A stretch of 64,000 nucleotides of DNA from Magnetococcus sp. PR-3. GTDB taxonomy: Bacteria > Pseudomonadota > Magnetococcia > Magnetococcales > Magnetococcaceae. A program made the translations under genes and the position numbers. The DNA lies in NCBI RefSeq assembly GCF_036689865.1, contig NZ_JBAHUQ010000009.1, positions 1 through 64,000 on the forward strand, given 5' to 3'. Shown one piece after another: positions 34,590 through 43,454 of the stretch. The notes under the pieces are model-generated. The model was given only the letters and a program-made list of their open reading frames with translations, had not been told where the DNA came from and searched no databases. Every line of letters starts with the position of its first letter. Within the stretch, counting starts at the first letter, position 1.

Positions 34590-34851
34590 GCAACCTTAAA
34601 AACGGGGCAACAACCACCTGCTCAGCAGCCCCCTGACTGATAGCCCCCCTAATCGCCCGCAAAAAACCAGAATCAGCCCAGAAGGTTTTGGTGGGACAAT
34701 AAGCTTAACGGTACACCCTGAGACAGACAAAGCTTACCTCAGCCCGCCCTCACTGCACCAACACAGCTTACAGGTTGCTTGTGTTCTTCAATACCGCGTC
34801 ACCGTACCCCTTGAGAGAGGGGAAGAAGCCCCCCGCCGACGCTAAAAAAAA

Positions 34852-34875
34852 GCCTCCAGAATTGAATCTGGAGGC
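34852..34875 (-). terminator. Terminator after the adenylate cyclase gene
   Basis: On the minus strand, GCCTCCAGA and TCTGGAGGC flank a 6-nt loop and are followed by an eight-T run (34844-34851). It lies 68 bp past the cyclase stop. Confidence 0.9.
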
Positions 34876-34942
34876 CTTCTTTGACACACAATGTCACTTT
34901 AAAGCTCAGAGGCACAGCAACTTAGACGTACCATTTATGCGG

Positions 34943-37123
34943 CTATTTGGTACTAAAGCGACACACCCCATCCCAATCAACCGGTGGTGGTTCCGCCCGG
35001 TAGGTCTCACAACGTTTGACATAAATCTCGGCCAAGGCATCCGCAGGATCTTCGTTAAGAAGGGCCGCAAAGCCCGTGCTTGCCTCATCCCAACGTTGAT
35101 TAAGGTAGCTCTGCTTGGCCACTTCCCAACGTGCGCAGCGGGCGACCTGATCTGCCGTCACTTTAAGGTGGTCTGGACCTTCGTTGAGCAACCCCAGCAG
35201 TTCATACACTTTAACCGGTATGGAGGTCCCCTTGGCCATCACCTGATCCACCGAGCGCACCAAGAAACGATCCCCACACGCCACACGTACCGACTCACTA
35301 ATCAAAATGGCGGTACCATAATATTTATTCAGCCCCTCAAGGCGTGCGGTCAGGTTAACCGCCGCCCCCATCACCGTATAGTCCATGCGGTCAGAAGAGC
35401 CCACATTACCCACCACCATATCGTCGGTATGCAGACCAAAACGGGTGAACATAATGCTCTGTCCATCCGCCTTCCAGCGCGCATTCAACACCCCCATACG
35501 GTACTGACTCTCCAGGGCGGAGAGGCACCCTTTAAACGTGTGGTCAGCCACATCATTTGGGGCATTCCAAAAGGCCATAAGGGCATCACCAATAAACTTA
35601 TCAATGGTACCTTCATGCTCCAACACAGCCCCACCCAGCTCTTCAAAGTAGTCCGAGACCTTCTTCATTAACTGCTCGGGGGGCATGCCCTCAGCCATAT
35701 CGGTAAAGCTGGCGACATCCGTAAACATCAAGGTCAGCGGCTGACGCTGGCCACCCAACGCCACCTCTGAGTCCGACTGCATCAACTGACGCACCAACGC
35801 TTTGGGTGCATAGCGGCCAAACGTGCCCAAGGTAGATTTCATAGAGCCAATGGCATCGGCCAGGGCATCAATCTCTTCAATATTGGAGACCACATCCACC
35901 GGATCTTCCAACTCAAAGCGGCTGATCTTCTCTGTCTCACGGGTTAATGCCTTAATGGAACGGGCAATGCGCACCGCAATCCAGTAACTCAGCGGGAACA
36001 TGAGCACCACGATCAACGCAGAGATGATCAAACTCTGCTCCAGAACACTCTGGATCGGCCCAATAAACTGCCGCAAAGGGGCCGTCAGGGCCAAATACTC
36101 CTGCTGGCCAAAATCACCCGGCACTGGCGATAAAGTGCCCAAATGTTTTTCGCCCTCAATCTCTACAATAAAGGTGTGGGCCTGGTTAAAGCTGCGGCCA
36201 CCACGGGTCTTGTTTTTAAGCAGGCTGTCGATCCAACGGACCAAGGGGTCATTCAAATCCTGCAAACGGGCTGGTACCAATTTGGGTTTTCCGTCATCCG
36301 ACTTCCCCATCACCATGGCTTTTGAGGCATCGGGATGGGCGGTCAACGCTCCCTTGGCGTTTACACTAAACACCTCCCCTTCTTGGGAGATCTGCTGACG
36401 GCGTAGAAAGTCGGAAATAGAGGAGAGGGTTACATCCATCCCCACCACCCCCCGCTTACCAGCATTACTAAACTGACGGGAGAAGGTCACACCAGGCTGC
36501 TGCAAAAAAGCGTAGATATAGAGGTTGGATTTAACCGTCTGCTTGGCGGCCATGGCATTTTTATACCACGGTCTTTGGCGGGGGTCATAGCGGGCAGGCT
36601 CGGGCTTGTTCTGGCCTAAAGGCTGGCCCATTTCATCCAAAAAAAACCACTGGGCCATACGCTGCCCTTGCCCATTTTCAGCAATACGCTTAATACCAAA
36701 ATGGGTCTGGGCCGGTGCCCCAAGTTTATCAATCAGCTTACTATGCAGCTTAAAATTGGCGGCCTCGTAAAAATCCCCATTCTCAAACCCAACCAGTACG
36801 GCATAGATATCCGAACTGGCTCTAAGGGTGGCTAAGAGATACGCCTGGGCAGGATGGTCTTGATCTAGCACGACATCTGCAGCCAGCACAGGGTTGGCCG
36901 CCGCCACATCGGTCAACGCCATAATGGGGGAGTAGACACCATCCATACGCTCAAAAATGGTTTTACTCTTCTCTTCCATCAAGTTCCAGGCGGACTCAAT
37001 GGTCACCACATGGCTGCGGTCGTAGTTAAACCAGATAATTGAACCCGTTGCCCCCAACAAAAGGATCGACAAAACGCTCAAAATATTCAGATGAAACGGA
37101 ACCTTACGTGTTGTTTTCTGCAT
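34943..37123 (-). CDS. Receptor-type class III adenylate/guanylate cyclase
   Basis: The 726-residue inner-membrane protein has an N-terminal transmembrane helix (about 12-32), a periplasmic Cache-like sensor (about 40-350), a second helix near 375, a HAMP region (about 390-445) and a C-terminal class III cyclase domain (about 470-640). Cyclase landmarks are MFTDVASFTDMAE with the metal Asp, GDALMAFWNAP with the second Asp, and NLTARLEGLNKYYG. A C-terminal tail of about 80 residues is helical and TPR-like. It likely senses an extracellular small molecule and makes cAMP or cGMP. A cNMP-binding DUF294 protein is encoded 0.9 kb beyond its start. Confidence 0.88.
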   Translation of the reverse strand: MQKTTRKVPFHLNILSVLSILLLGATGSIIWFNYDRSHVVTIESAWNLMEEKSKTIFERMDGVYSPIMALTDVAAANPVLAADVVLDQDHPAQAYLLATLRASSDIYAVLVGFENGDFYEAANFKLHSKLIDKLGAPAQTHFGIKRIAENGQGQRMAQWFFLDEMGQPLGQNKPEPARYDPRQRPWYKNAMAAKQTVKSNLYIYAFLQQPGVTFSRQFSNAGKRGVVGMDVTLSSISDFLRRQQISQEGEVFSVNAKGALTAHPDASKAMVMGKSDDGKPKLVPARLQDLNDPLVRWIDSLLKNKTRGGRSFNQAHTFIVEIEGEKHLGTLSPVPGDFGQQEYLALTAPLRQFIGPIQSVLEQSLIISALIVVLMFPLSYWIAVRIARSIKALTRETEKISRFELEDPVDVVSNIEEIDALADAIGSMKSTLGTFGRYAPKALVRQLMQSDSEVALGGQRQPLTLMFTDVASFTDMAEGMPPEQLMKKVSDYFEELGGAVLEHEGTIDKFIGDALMAFWNAPNDVADHTFKGCLSALESQYRMGVLNARWKADGQSIMFTRFGLHTDDMVVGNVGSSDRMDYTVMGAAVNLTARLEGLNKYYGTAILISESVRVACGDRFLVRSVDQVMAKGTSIPVKVYELLGLLNEGPDHLKVTADQVARCARWEVAKQSYLNQRWDEASTGFAALLNEDPADALAEIYVKRCETYRAEPPPVDWDGVCRFSTK

Positions 37124-37146
37124 ATCTGGACACCTTAAAACGATAA

Positions 37147-37167
37147 AAGCGCCCCAAATGGGCGCTT
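37147..37167 (-). terminator. Hairpin between exonuclease and cyclase genes
   Basis: Arms AAGCGCCC (37147-37154) and GGGCGCTT (37160-37167). On the minus strand it is followed by a short T-rich stretch, so it probably ends the exonuclease transcript. Confidence 0.6.
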
Positions 37168-37257
37168 ATGCATCTTAAAACCTGGATATATCTTACCCAT
37201 TACGCCACCAACGTTCAATCAAATAATCCCGCAAAAACACTCACTTATAAGACAGAA

Positions 37258-37950
37258 TCAGCGATTAAACAGACGCTGCATGGTTAAGTTACCGTTACCG
37301 GCCTGATAACAGGCCTGGGCTAAAAACAGCTCACCACAGGCGATGGCATCCATCAGCGCATCATGGGCGGCATAGCGGGGCAGATTATAGCGGGTACGGG
37401 CCGTAAACAGACGTAACGCGCCGGGCTCAAAGGTTGGGCTACGACGGTCCAGAATCTGCTTTTCAATGATCAGCGTATCCACCGCAGGAATAAGGGGGAC
37501 TTCACCATACAACTGCTGGCAGGCATTGCGGATAAAGTTGATCTCAATGGGGCAGTGGTGGGCAATAAGAACATGCCCTTTTAGGGCATTTAAGACACGG
37601 GGCATCACCTCAGCCAGGGACTCCCCGTGGGCTTCGGCATGGTCATCGGTAATACCATGTACCACAGCAGAGTCATGAGAGATGGCATTTTCAGGACGGA
37701 TCAGATAGTGGGCGCGATCTTTAAGGATCAAACGGCCATTACGCACGGGGGCATAGCCCACACTAAGAATTTCACTTTTTTTAGGATCTAGGCCGGTGGT
37801 CTCCAGATCCAAGGCCAAAAACTTGACATCCCGGTAATCGGTTTTGGCATCGACAATGGGTACTGAGAGAAAATCTCGGATGGGTTCACTTTTTGCTTTT
37901 TCAAATAAGCGTTTTCTTTGCCACTCCATAAAGGTGCGTTTAAACAGCAT
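37258..37950 (-). CDS. DnaQ-like 3'-5' exonuclease
   Basis: The 230-residue protein has exonuclease motif I LALDLETTGLDP (about 45-56), a motif II region AHHCPIEINFI, where Glu takes the place often held by Asp, and motif III AAHDALMDAIACG near the end. This variant of the PolC/epsilon fold is found beside DUF294 proteins and sodium/solute symporters, and its natural substrate is not well known. The ATG at 37950 precedes MLFKRTFMEWQ. It lies between the DUF294 gene (120 bp) and the cyclase gene. Confidence 0.88.
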   Translation of the reverse strand: MLFKRTFMEWQRKRLFEKAKSEPIRDFLSVPIVDAKTDYRDVKFLALDLETTGLDPKKSEILSVGYAPVRNGRLILKDRAHYLIRPENAISHDSAVVHGITDDHAEAHGESLAEVMPRVLNALKGHVLIAHHCPIEINFIRNACQQLYGEVPLIPAVDTLIIEKQILDRRSPTFEPGALRLFTARTRYNLPRYAAHDALMDAIACGELFLAQACYQAGNGNLTMQRLFNR

Positions 37951-38029
37951 ATTTCCCCCGAAAAATGAATAACTAATGCGCTACCAACCTACCTATCTTA
38001 AAGCCAAATTGAAAACCCAGATACAACAA

Positions 38030-38059
38030 GGGCGTCTGTCCAATAATCGACAGACGCCC
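38030..38059 (-). terminator. Terminator after the DUF294 gene
   Basis: An 11-bp perfect stem GGGCGTCTGTC / GACAGACGCCC (38030-38040, 38049-38059) lies 11 bp past the DUF294 stop and is followed on the minus strand by TTGTTG. Confidence 0.75.
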
Positions 38060-38070
38060 ATCATACCTTA

Positions 38071-39945
38071 TTATCCGAAGCGTCCTACCTGAAAACGTTG
38101 TCCAAGCGCCGATTGCATTGTTTTTACCACAGAGAAGGCATCTTTAAGATGACTGCGGTCAAACTGTGTCAACTCTTCTGGGGGCATATAGTTATCGGCC
38201 TTATGGCCACCTTTAATCCGCTTGGCCTGGTGGCGTAGACGCACGGTGTTGATAAAGCGCATGGCGTCGATCAAATCGGTGGAGCCATCTTTACTAACCG
38301 CCCCACCCTCCATGGCCATTTCCAAGCGCTCAATGGTATCCACCGCCGTAACACCGGCATCCAGCGCATAGACACGGGCGAGATCCACAATAGGCACCAC
38401 CCCACTATGTTTTAGATCAAAGGTATCTTTATGCGCTTTATCCCGTTGCAACACAAAGTTGCGGAAGAAACCCAAGGGCGGCGCGTGGGTTAACGCATTG
38501 GCCGCCATGTATGCCAGGAAGATATTGTTGCCTTTGGTTTTGCTCAGCATGTGCTTTTGCACCTGCTCAAACAGGGGCTCATGCCCCCCCACAAAGCGGA
38601 TATCAAAAAACACACTGGCCAGCATTAATGCCTTCGGCTCGGGCTCTTCGGTCCACTTATCAAAGTACTGAATCCACTTAGAAACCGGCTGCCGCCACTC
38701 GGGGTTGGAGGCCATGACATCACCGGGGCACAGATAGTAACCGCAGGCATCCAAAGCATCGCGCATATGAATGGACAACTGCTCAAAATATTCACCATGT
38801 TCGGCTTCGTCATACTCATCCGAAAGGATCAGGGCATTATCCTGGTCAGAGTGCGCAGTCTGCTCAAAACGGGCTTGCGAGCCCCCCACCATCCAGGCAT
38901 AAGGCACCGGTGATGGACCCATTTTTTGATGGGCCAGCTCCAGCAACCGGTTGTGGATGGCATCGGTCACCGAGGTGATCATTTTACCAATCAGGTGGCT
39001 ATCCACACCGCTGTTGATATGGTTGACCAAAATGTTGGGGATCCGCTCTGAAGCGGTACTCAGCGTCTCCACATCTTCCGCTTTACGTACAATGCTCATT
39101 AATTGCACCGCAGAAGCAGGCTGGTTACGCACCAGATCGGTATTGGTGATCATACCCACCAGCTTCTCATCCTCTGTCACCGGAATATGGTGGATGTTGG
39201 TGCGCATCATCATCAACTGGGCTTCACTGACCGCCGCTGAACTTTCGATGGTTGAAGGGTCGGCGGTCATAATCGCCGACACAGGTTCATTGATATCCAG
39301 CCCCGCCACAATCACCCGCTTACGCAGATCCCGGTCGGTCACAATACCGATCAACTTATCCTGGTCATTCATAATCAGCAGGGAGGAGACCCGAATGTCG
39401 GTCATCTTAGTGGCCGCTTCACGCACGGTCATATCTGGCGTACCGGTAATGGGTGAGCGGGTCATGGCATCGCCAATGGCCTGGATGATAATGGGGGTTT
39501 TGGTCACCGTCTCATTGGATTCTTTAACCTGGATCGCGCTGCGCAGACGCTGGGCACCCATGGGGTCAAAGTAGTAAGAGAACTGGGAGTGATCGTCACA
39601 AAGCTTACGGAACAGGTCAAAGGGCATGAGATAGATCAGGCTATCTTCGGTGGCCACATTGGCGTTCTGGACCTTACCCCCATTCATCAGCGAACCAACC
39701 CCAAACACATCCCCTTCATCCAGGTGTGCCAACAGGTGGTTTTCAGGATCCCGTGTCTCCACCGCACCGGTACGGATGATATGCAGATGGTTGTTGTGGT
39801 TGCCAGGGGTCAGAACGGCGGTATCCCGTCGTACATAGCGAATTTCTAACTGACCGGGCAGATCATTCATCACCTCATCGGGTAGCAGATCAAACGGGTG
39901 TCGCTGGGTCAGAAAGTCCTTAATCTGAATTAATTCAATGTCCAT
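38071..39945 (-). CDS. cNMP-binding, CBS-pair, DUF294 nucleotidyltransferase-like protein
   Basis: The 624-residue cytoplasmic protein has four parts: a cNMP-binding domain (about 20-135, HIIRTGAVETRD, LDEGDVFGVGSLMNGG), a CBS pair (about 155-285, IGDAMTRSPITG, IGIVTDRDLRKR), a DUF294 nucleotidyltransferase-like core (about 315-460, GGSQARFEQTAHSDQDNALI), and the C-terminal DUF294 output/substrate-binding domain (about 470-620). The start at 39945 follows GGGGTGG; a longer reading to 39972 lacks a site. It is associated with sodium/solute symporters (next gene) and the DnaQ-like exonuclease. It may integrate nucleotide signals; the class III cyclase nearby could supply its ligand. Confidence 0.88.
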   Translation of the reverse strand: MDIELIQIKDFLTQRHPFDLLPDEVMNDLPGQLEIRYVRRDTAVLTPGNHNNHLHIIRTGAVETRDPENHLLAHLDEGDVFGVGSLMNGGKVQNANVATEDSLIYLMPFDLFRKLCDDHSQFSYYFDPMGAQRLRSAIQVKESNETVTKTPIIIQAIGDAMTRSPITGTPDMTVREAATKMTDIRVSSLLIMNDQDKLIGIVTDRDLRKRVIVAGLDINEPVSAIMTADPSTIESSAAVSEAQLMMMRTNIHHIPVTEDEKLVGMITNTDLVRNQPASAVQLMSIVRKAEDVETLSTASERIPNILVNHINSGVDSHLIGKMITSVTDAIHNRLLELAHQKMGPSPVPYAWMVGGSQARFEQTAHSDQDNALILSDEYDEAEHGEYFEQLSIHMRDALDACGYYLCPGDVMASNPEWRQPVSKWIQYFDKWTEEPEPKALMLASVFFDIRFVGGHEPLFEQVQKHMLSKTKGNNIFLAYMAANALTHAPPLGFFRNFVLQRDKAHKDTFDLKHSGVVPIVDLARVYALDAGVTAVDTIERLEMAMEGGAVSKDGSTDLIDAMRFINTVRLRHQAKRIKGGHKADNYMPPEELTQFDRSHLKDAFSVVKTMQSALGQRFQVGRFG

Positions 39946-40136
39946 GGTGTGCCACCCCTTATCCTTATTCAACCAACAGGCATCATAAACCGGTTGGAAA
40001 ACGTATCGTGTATATGCTCATTCCCTATAGTGCCGGAATGACAGGACAATACGATGACAATCACAGGACATTCCAGAAAATTTTTTGCGAATGCAAAAAA
40101 ACTTAAGCTTAGAAAAAATACCTATCATTCCATAAA

Positions 40137-40164
40137 AAAACCCCGCCCAGATGGGCGGGGTTTT
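40137..40164 (-). terminator. Terminator after the symporter gene
   Basis: Arms AAAACCCCGCCC (40137-40148) and GGGCGGGGTTTT (40153-40164) around AGAT. The minus strand continues with T-residues (40134-40140), 24 bp past the stop. It is bidirectional in shape. Confidence 0.9.
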
Positions 40165-40187
40165 AAGTGTCACTAAAATCTTACGAC

Positions 40188-42011
40188 TTAGTGGGTAGCG
40201 CCACCAGCACCTTTGGGGATGCGGATGTCTTCTACCATGTGCTGAATCTCTGCGGGAGGTGCCTTAGTGATCCGAGAGACCACAAAGGCTGTTCCGAAGT
40301 TCAACAGCATACCGATGGAACCGATGCCCTCTGGGGAGATACCCAGCAGCCAGTTATCGGGGGTGTTCGGTGCCATAGGTGTGATGAAGATACCCTTGAA
40401 GTACAGGATATAACCCATGGTGAAGGTCAAACCAACCAACATACCGGCGATGGCACCTTCACGGTTCATACGGGTAGAGAAGATACCCATGATGATGACC
40501 GGGAAGAGTGAGGAGGCAGCCAGACCAAAGGCGAAGGCCACCACCTGCGCCACGAAGGCCGGCGGGTTTGCACCAAGATAACCCGCCACACACACCGCTA
40601 CAGCTGCAGCGATACGTCCAGCCAACAACTCTTGTTTCTCCGAGATACCCGGAGCAAACGTACCTTTTAGCAAGTCATGCGAGATACCGGCGGAGATCAC
40701 CAGCAGCAGACCCGCAGCGGTGGAGAGCGCAGCCGCGATACCACCAGCAGCCACCAGGGCGATTACCCAGTTAGGCAGCTGTGCGATTTCGGGGTTGGCC
40801 AACACCATGATGTCGCGGTCAACGTACAGCTCGTTGGCGTACTTAGCGTTGCCAACAGGTGCAGCCTTAGGATTGGGATTGACGACCTTACGCTCACCAT
40901 GGCTACCACGGGATTCGCCATCAAACTTAGGCTTACCAACCAGAGCTTTACCACCAGCGTACTGCAATTTGCCGTCGCCATTGTGGTCATACCAAGCGAT
41001 CAGACCAGATTTTTCCCAGGTCTTAAACCAACTCGGCATTTGGGTGTACTCGGTACCAGAACCGTCTTTACCGTTGACGGTATTGACCAAGTTCATGATG
41101 GACAGAGCGCCAACAGCAGGAGCTGTGGTGTAGAGCAGCGCGATGAACACCAAGGCCCAACCAGCAGACATACGAGCGTCACGTACCTTAGGCACGGTGA
41201 AGAAACGTACGATCACGTGGGGCAGACCAGCGGTACCAACCATCAGAGCGATGGTAATGGCGAACACGTCGATCATGCTCTTGTTGTTGAAGGGCTCGGT
41301 ATATTCTTTAATACCGATATCCACCAACACTTTGTCCAGTGTCTGCAGCAGGTAGCCGGAGCCGTCGGCCATCTCAGAACCCAAAGCGATCTGGGGAAGA
41401 GGATTGCCGGTGAACTGCAGAGCAATGAAGATAGCAGGCACGGTGTAAGCGAAGATCAGCACAACGTACTGAGCAACCTGGGTGTAGGTTACACCCTTCA
41501 TACCACCGAGCACAGCATACAAGAACACGATGCTCATACCGATGCCCAGGCCGACAAGAATGTCAACTTCCAGGATGCGGGAGAACACGATTCCAACACC
41601 ACGCATCTGACCAGCCACGTAGGTGAAGGAGATGAAGATCAAGCAGATTACAGCAACCACACGAGCGGTGGTTGAGTAGTAACGGTCACCGATGAACTCG
41701 GGTACCGTAAACTTGCCGAACTTACGCAGGTAAGGTGCCAGCAGCAGTGCCAGAAGCACATAACCACCGGTCCAACCCATCAAGTACATACCACCTTCAT
41801 AACCCATAAAGGCGATCAGACCCGCCATGGAGATGAAGGAGGCGGCACTCATCCAGTCAGCCGCAGTAGCCATACCGTTGGCGATAGGGTGTACACCACC
41901 GCCTGCTACGTAGAACTCACCAGTGGTGCTTGCTTTGGACCAGATCGCAATGCCGATATAAAGCACAAACGACAGGCCAACAAACAGATAGATAAGATAT
42001 TGCAGTTCCAT
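40188..42011 (-). CDS. Sodium:solute symporter, VC_2705 subfamily
   Basis: The 607-residue protein is a solute:sodium symporter (SSS) with about 13 transmembrane segments. It begins LIYLFVGLSFVLYIGIAIWSK, then GGGVHPIANGMATAADWMSAASFISMAGLIAF (sodium-site helix 1 region), and has a cytoplasmic/periplasmic insert of roughly 90 residues (about 320-405) and later GGIAAALSTAAGLLLVISAGISHDLLKG. This and the paired DUF4212 gene mark the VC_2705 group, related to ActP. The substrate is probably acetate or a similar short carboxylate (inference). It starts 19 bp after the small subunit. Confidence 0.88.
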   Translation of the reverse strand: MELQYLIYLFVGLSFVLYIGIAIWSKASTTGEFYVAGGGVHPIANGMATAADWMSAASFISMAGLIAFMGYEGGMYLMGWTGGYVLLALLLAPYLRKFGKFTVPEFIGDRYYSTTARVVAVICLIFISFTYVAGQMRGVGIVFSRILEVDILVGLGIGMSIVFLYAVLGGMKGVTYTQVAQYVVLIFAYTVPAIFIALQFTGNPLPQIALGSEMADGSGYLLQTLDKVLVDIGIKEYTEPFNNKSMIDVFAITIALMVGTAGLPHVIVRFFTVPKVRDARMSAGWALVFIALLYTTAPAVGALSIMNLVNTVNGKDGSGTEYTQMPSWFKTWEKSGLIAWYDHNGDGKLQYAGGKALVGKPKFDGESRGSHGERKVVNPNPKAAPVGNAKYANELYVDRDIMVLANPEIAQLPNWVIALVAAGGIAAALSTAAGLLLVISAGISHDLLKGTFAPGISEKQELLAGRIAAAVAVCVAGYLGANPPAFVAQVVAFAFGLAASSLFPVIIMGIFSTRMNREGAIAGMLVGLTFTMGYILYFKGIFITPMAPNTPDNWLLGISPEGIGSIGMLLNFGTAFVVSRITKAPPAEIQHMVEDIRIPKGAGGATH

Positions 42012-42030
42012 GTTGTCTCAATCCTCTCGC

Positions 42031-42291
42031 TTACTCTTCAGCCACGCCGTGTTCTTTATCCAACGCATTCATTTTGAACACATAGAAGAAAATCAGAACC
42101 ACAAAGGTGTAGATGGCGCCCTGTTGAGCAAACCAGAAGCCGAGGGGATACCCGCCAATGCTGATGTTATTCAGCGCCTCAACGAACAGGATGCCGCAGC
42201 CGTAGGAAACGATGAACCATACGATCAACAGTTTCCAAAGTAAGCTGATATTGGCGTTCCAATACGCTGTATTATCCGTCTTTTCACTCAT
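42031..42291 (-). CDS. DUF4212 symporter small subunit
   Basis: The 86-residue protein has two hydrophobic helices (LLWKLLIVWFIVSYGCGILFV; GAIYTFVVLIFFYVF) and the hallmark GGYPLGFWFAQQGAIYTF of DUF4212, which is the small partner of VC_2705-type symporters. The start at 42291 has AGGGAGA upstream. It leads the two-gene operon with the symporter. Confidence 0.9.
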   Translation of the reverse strand: MSEKTDNTAYWNANISLLWKLLIVWFIVSYGCGILFVEALNNISIGGYPLGFWFAQQGAIYTFVVLIFFYVFKMNALDKEHGVAEE

Positions 42292-43454
42292 ACTGTTCTC
42301 CCTAATGCTCAACAATGGCCTTGTATTACACCACTGAGCCAATAAGACCAGGGGTCGTCCATGGTGCGACCCAACCGAAAAAAACTAACCAAGTTCCATC
42401 CAACAGATCAATCTAAAAGCATATCTGCTGATGGATATTCATAACACTTATCCAATGGATGATTGATTATTCATACTGCATTCCGCCATAGCATGCCAAC
42501 CTATTTTTAAAGAATAGCCCAACAATTTATTGATAGTTTTATCCATCAATTCGGCTTTTACGAAGAATATCTGCAAGCCATTGTTTACATTAACTATTCA
42601 GCAAACTTAAACCATGCATTTTTTGCAATATCGCACATTCACAGAATAAATATACGATGCGCCACCCATACAGCTCTCTGCATTCATTGAATGAATAACC
42701 ACTAAACAGACAATAAAACCGACTCAACTCAACAGCAAATGCTTATATAAGGCCCGTTTCAGCCACCCTACCCTGTCATCCTAATCCACCCGCTTCGAAA
42801 AGCCGAACTTCTTTTATAATTAAATTTTTATATATACAATAAACCAAATGCATCCAACCCCCTTTTCATTGCCCGTGATTCTACCCATCGCTTTTCTTTT
42901 TGCAGCGCAACAAAACAAGGCTATTCTTTCGAAATATGACATCAGCCCCTAGATTAACTAATCGGACAACAGAGATGTTTTATTTTGCAACGCAACAAAA
43001 CACTCAATAACCGTGCTCTATTCTTCTGATTCTCTACTATAACTGCCTTCTTCTTTATTTTGCGTTGCAGAAAAACCACCCCTCGCAATGGTCTTACCCG
43101 CTCCAAACCTAAAGCTAACACCTATTATTCCAATCGATCGTCTCTTAAGCAGGGTAGATTCTGTCTATAACGCCACCCCACCCCCTTGTTATTCAAACAC
43201 TCCCCATGGTTACGCACAGATAATCTTCGATATCTCGAGATAACAACATTTAATAACCCTATAAACGATAGACCCTCTTTTCCAGTATCGTTTATCTCCC
43301 TCCCCCCCCATACAACAGGGGGGGAGGGATCACTTGCTACAGGGGCCATTTTTCTTCCATCAACAGGCATTCATAGGCTCTTGTGTCTCTCTCTTTAATC
43401 GATCGACTCGGTTCCCCCTCCCCTGACCACTTGCATGAACCCTTTCACGGTGGA
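42292..43454. other. AT-rich non-coding region with repeated palindromic motif
   Basis: About 1.1 kb, distinctly AT-rich between 42390 and 43110, separates the symporter operon from the repeat array. No gene is supported. The symporter operon promoter must lie in the first few hundred bases. Three copies of TTTTGCNNNGCANNAAAAC are listed separately. Confidence 0.6.
42898..43076. promoter_or_regulatory. Three copies of TTTTGCNNNGCANNAAAAC
   Basis: Copies: 42898-42916 (centre AGC), 42983-43001 (centre AAC), 43058-43076 (centre GTT). Each has the TTTTGC/GCA core with A-rich right flank; the third has the core as reverse complement of the second. Spacing is 85 and 75 bp. Repetition in an AT-rich intergenic zone suggests binding sites of a DNA-binding protein, but no regulator is assigned. 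Confidence 0.6.
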
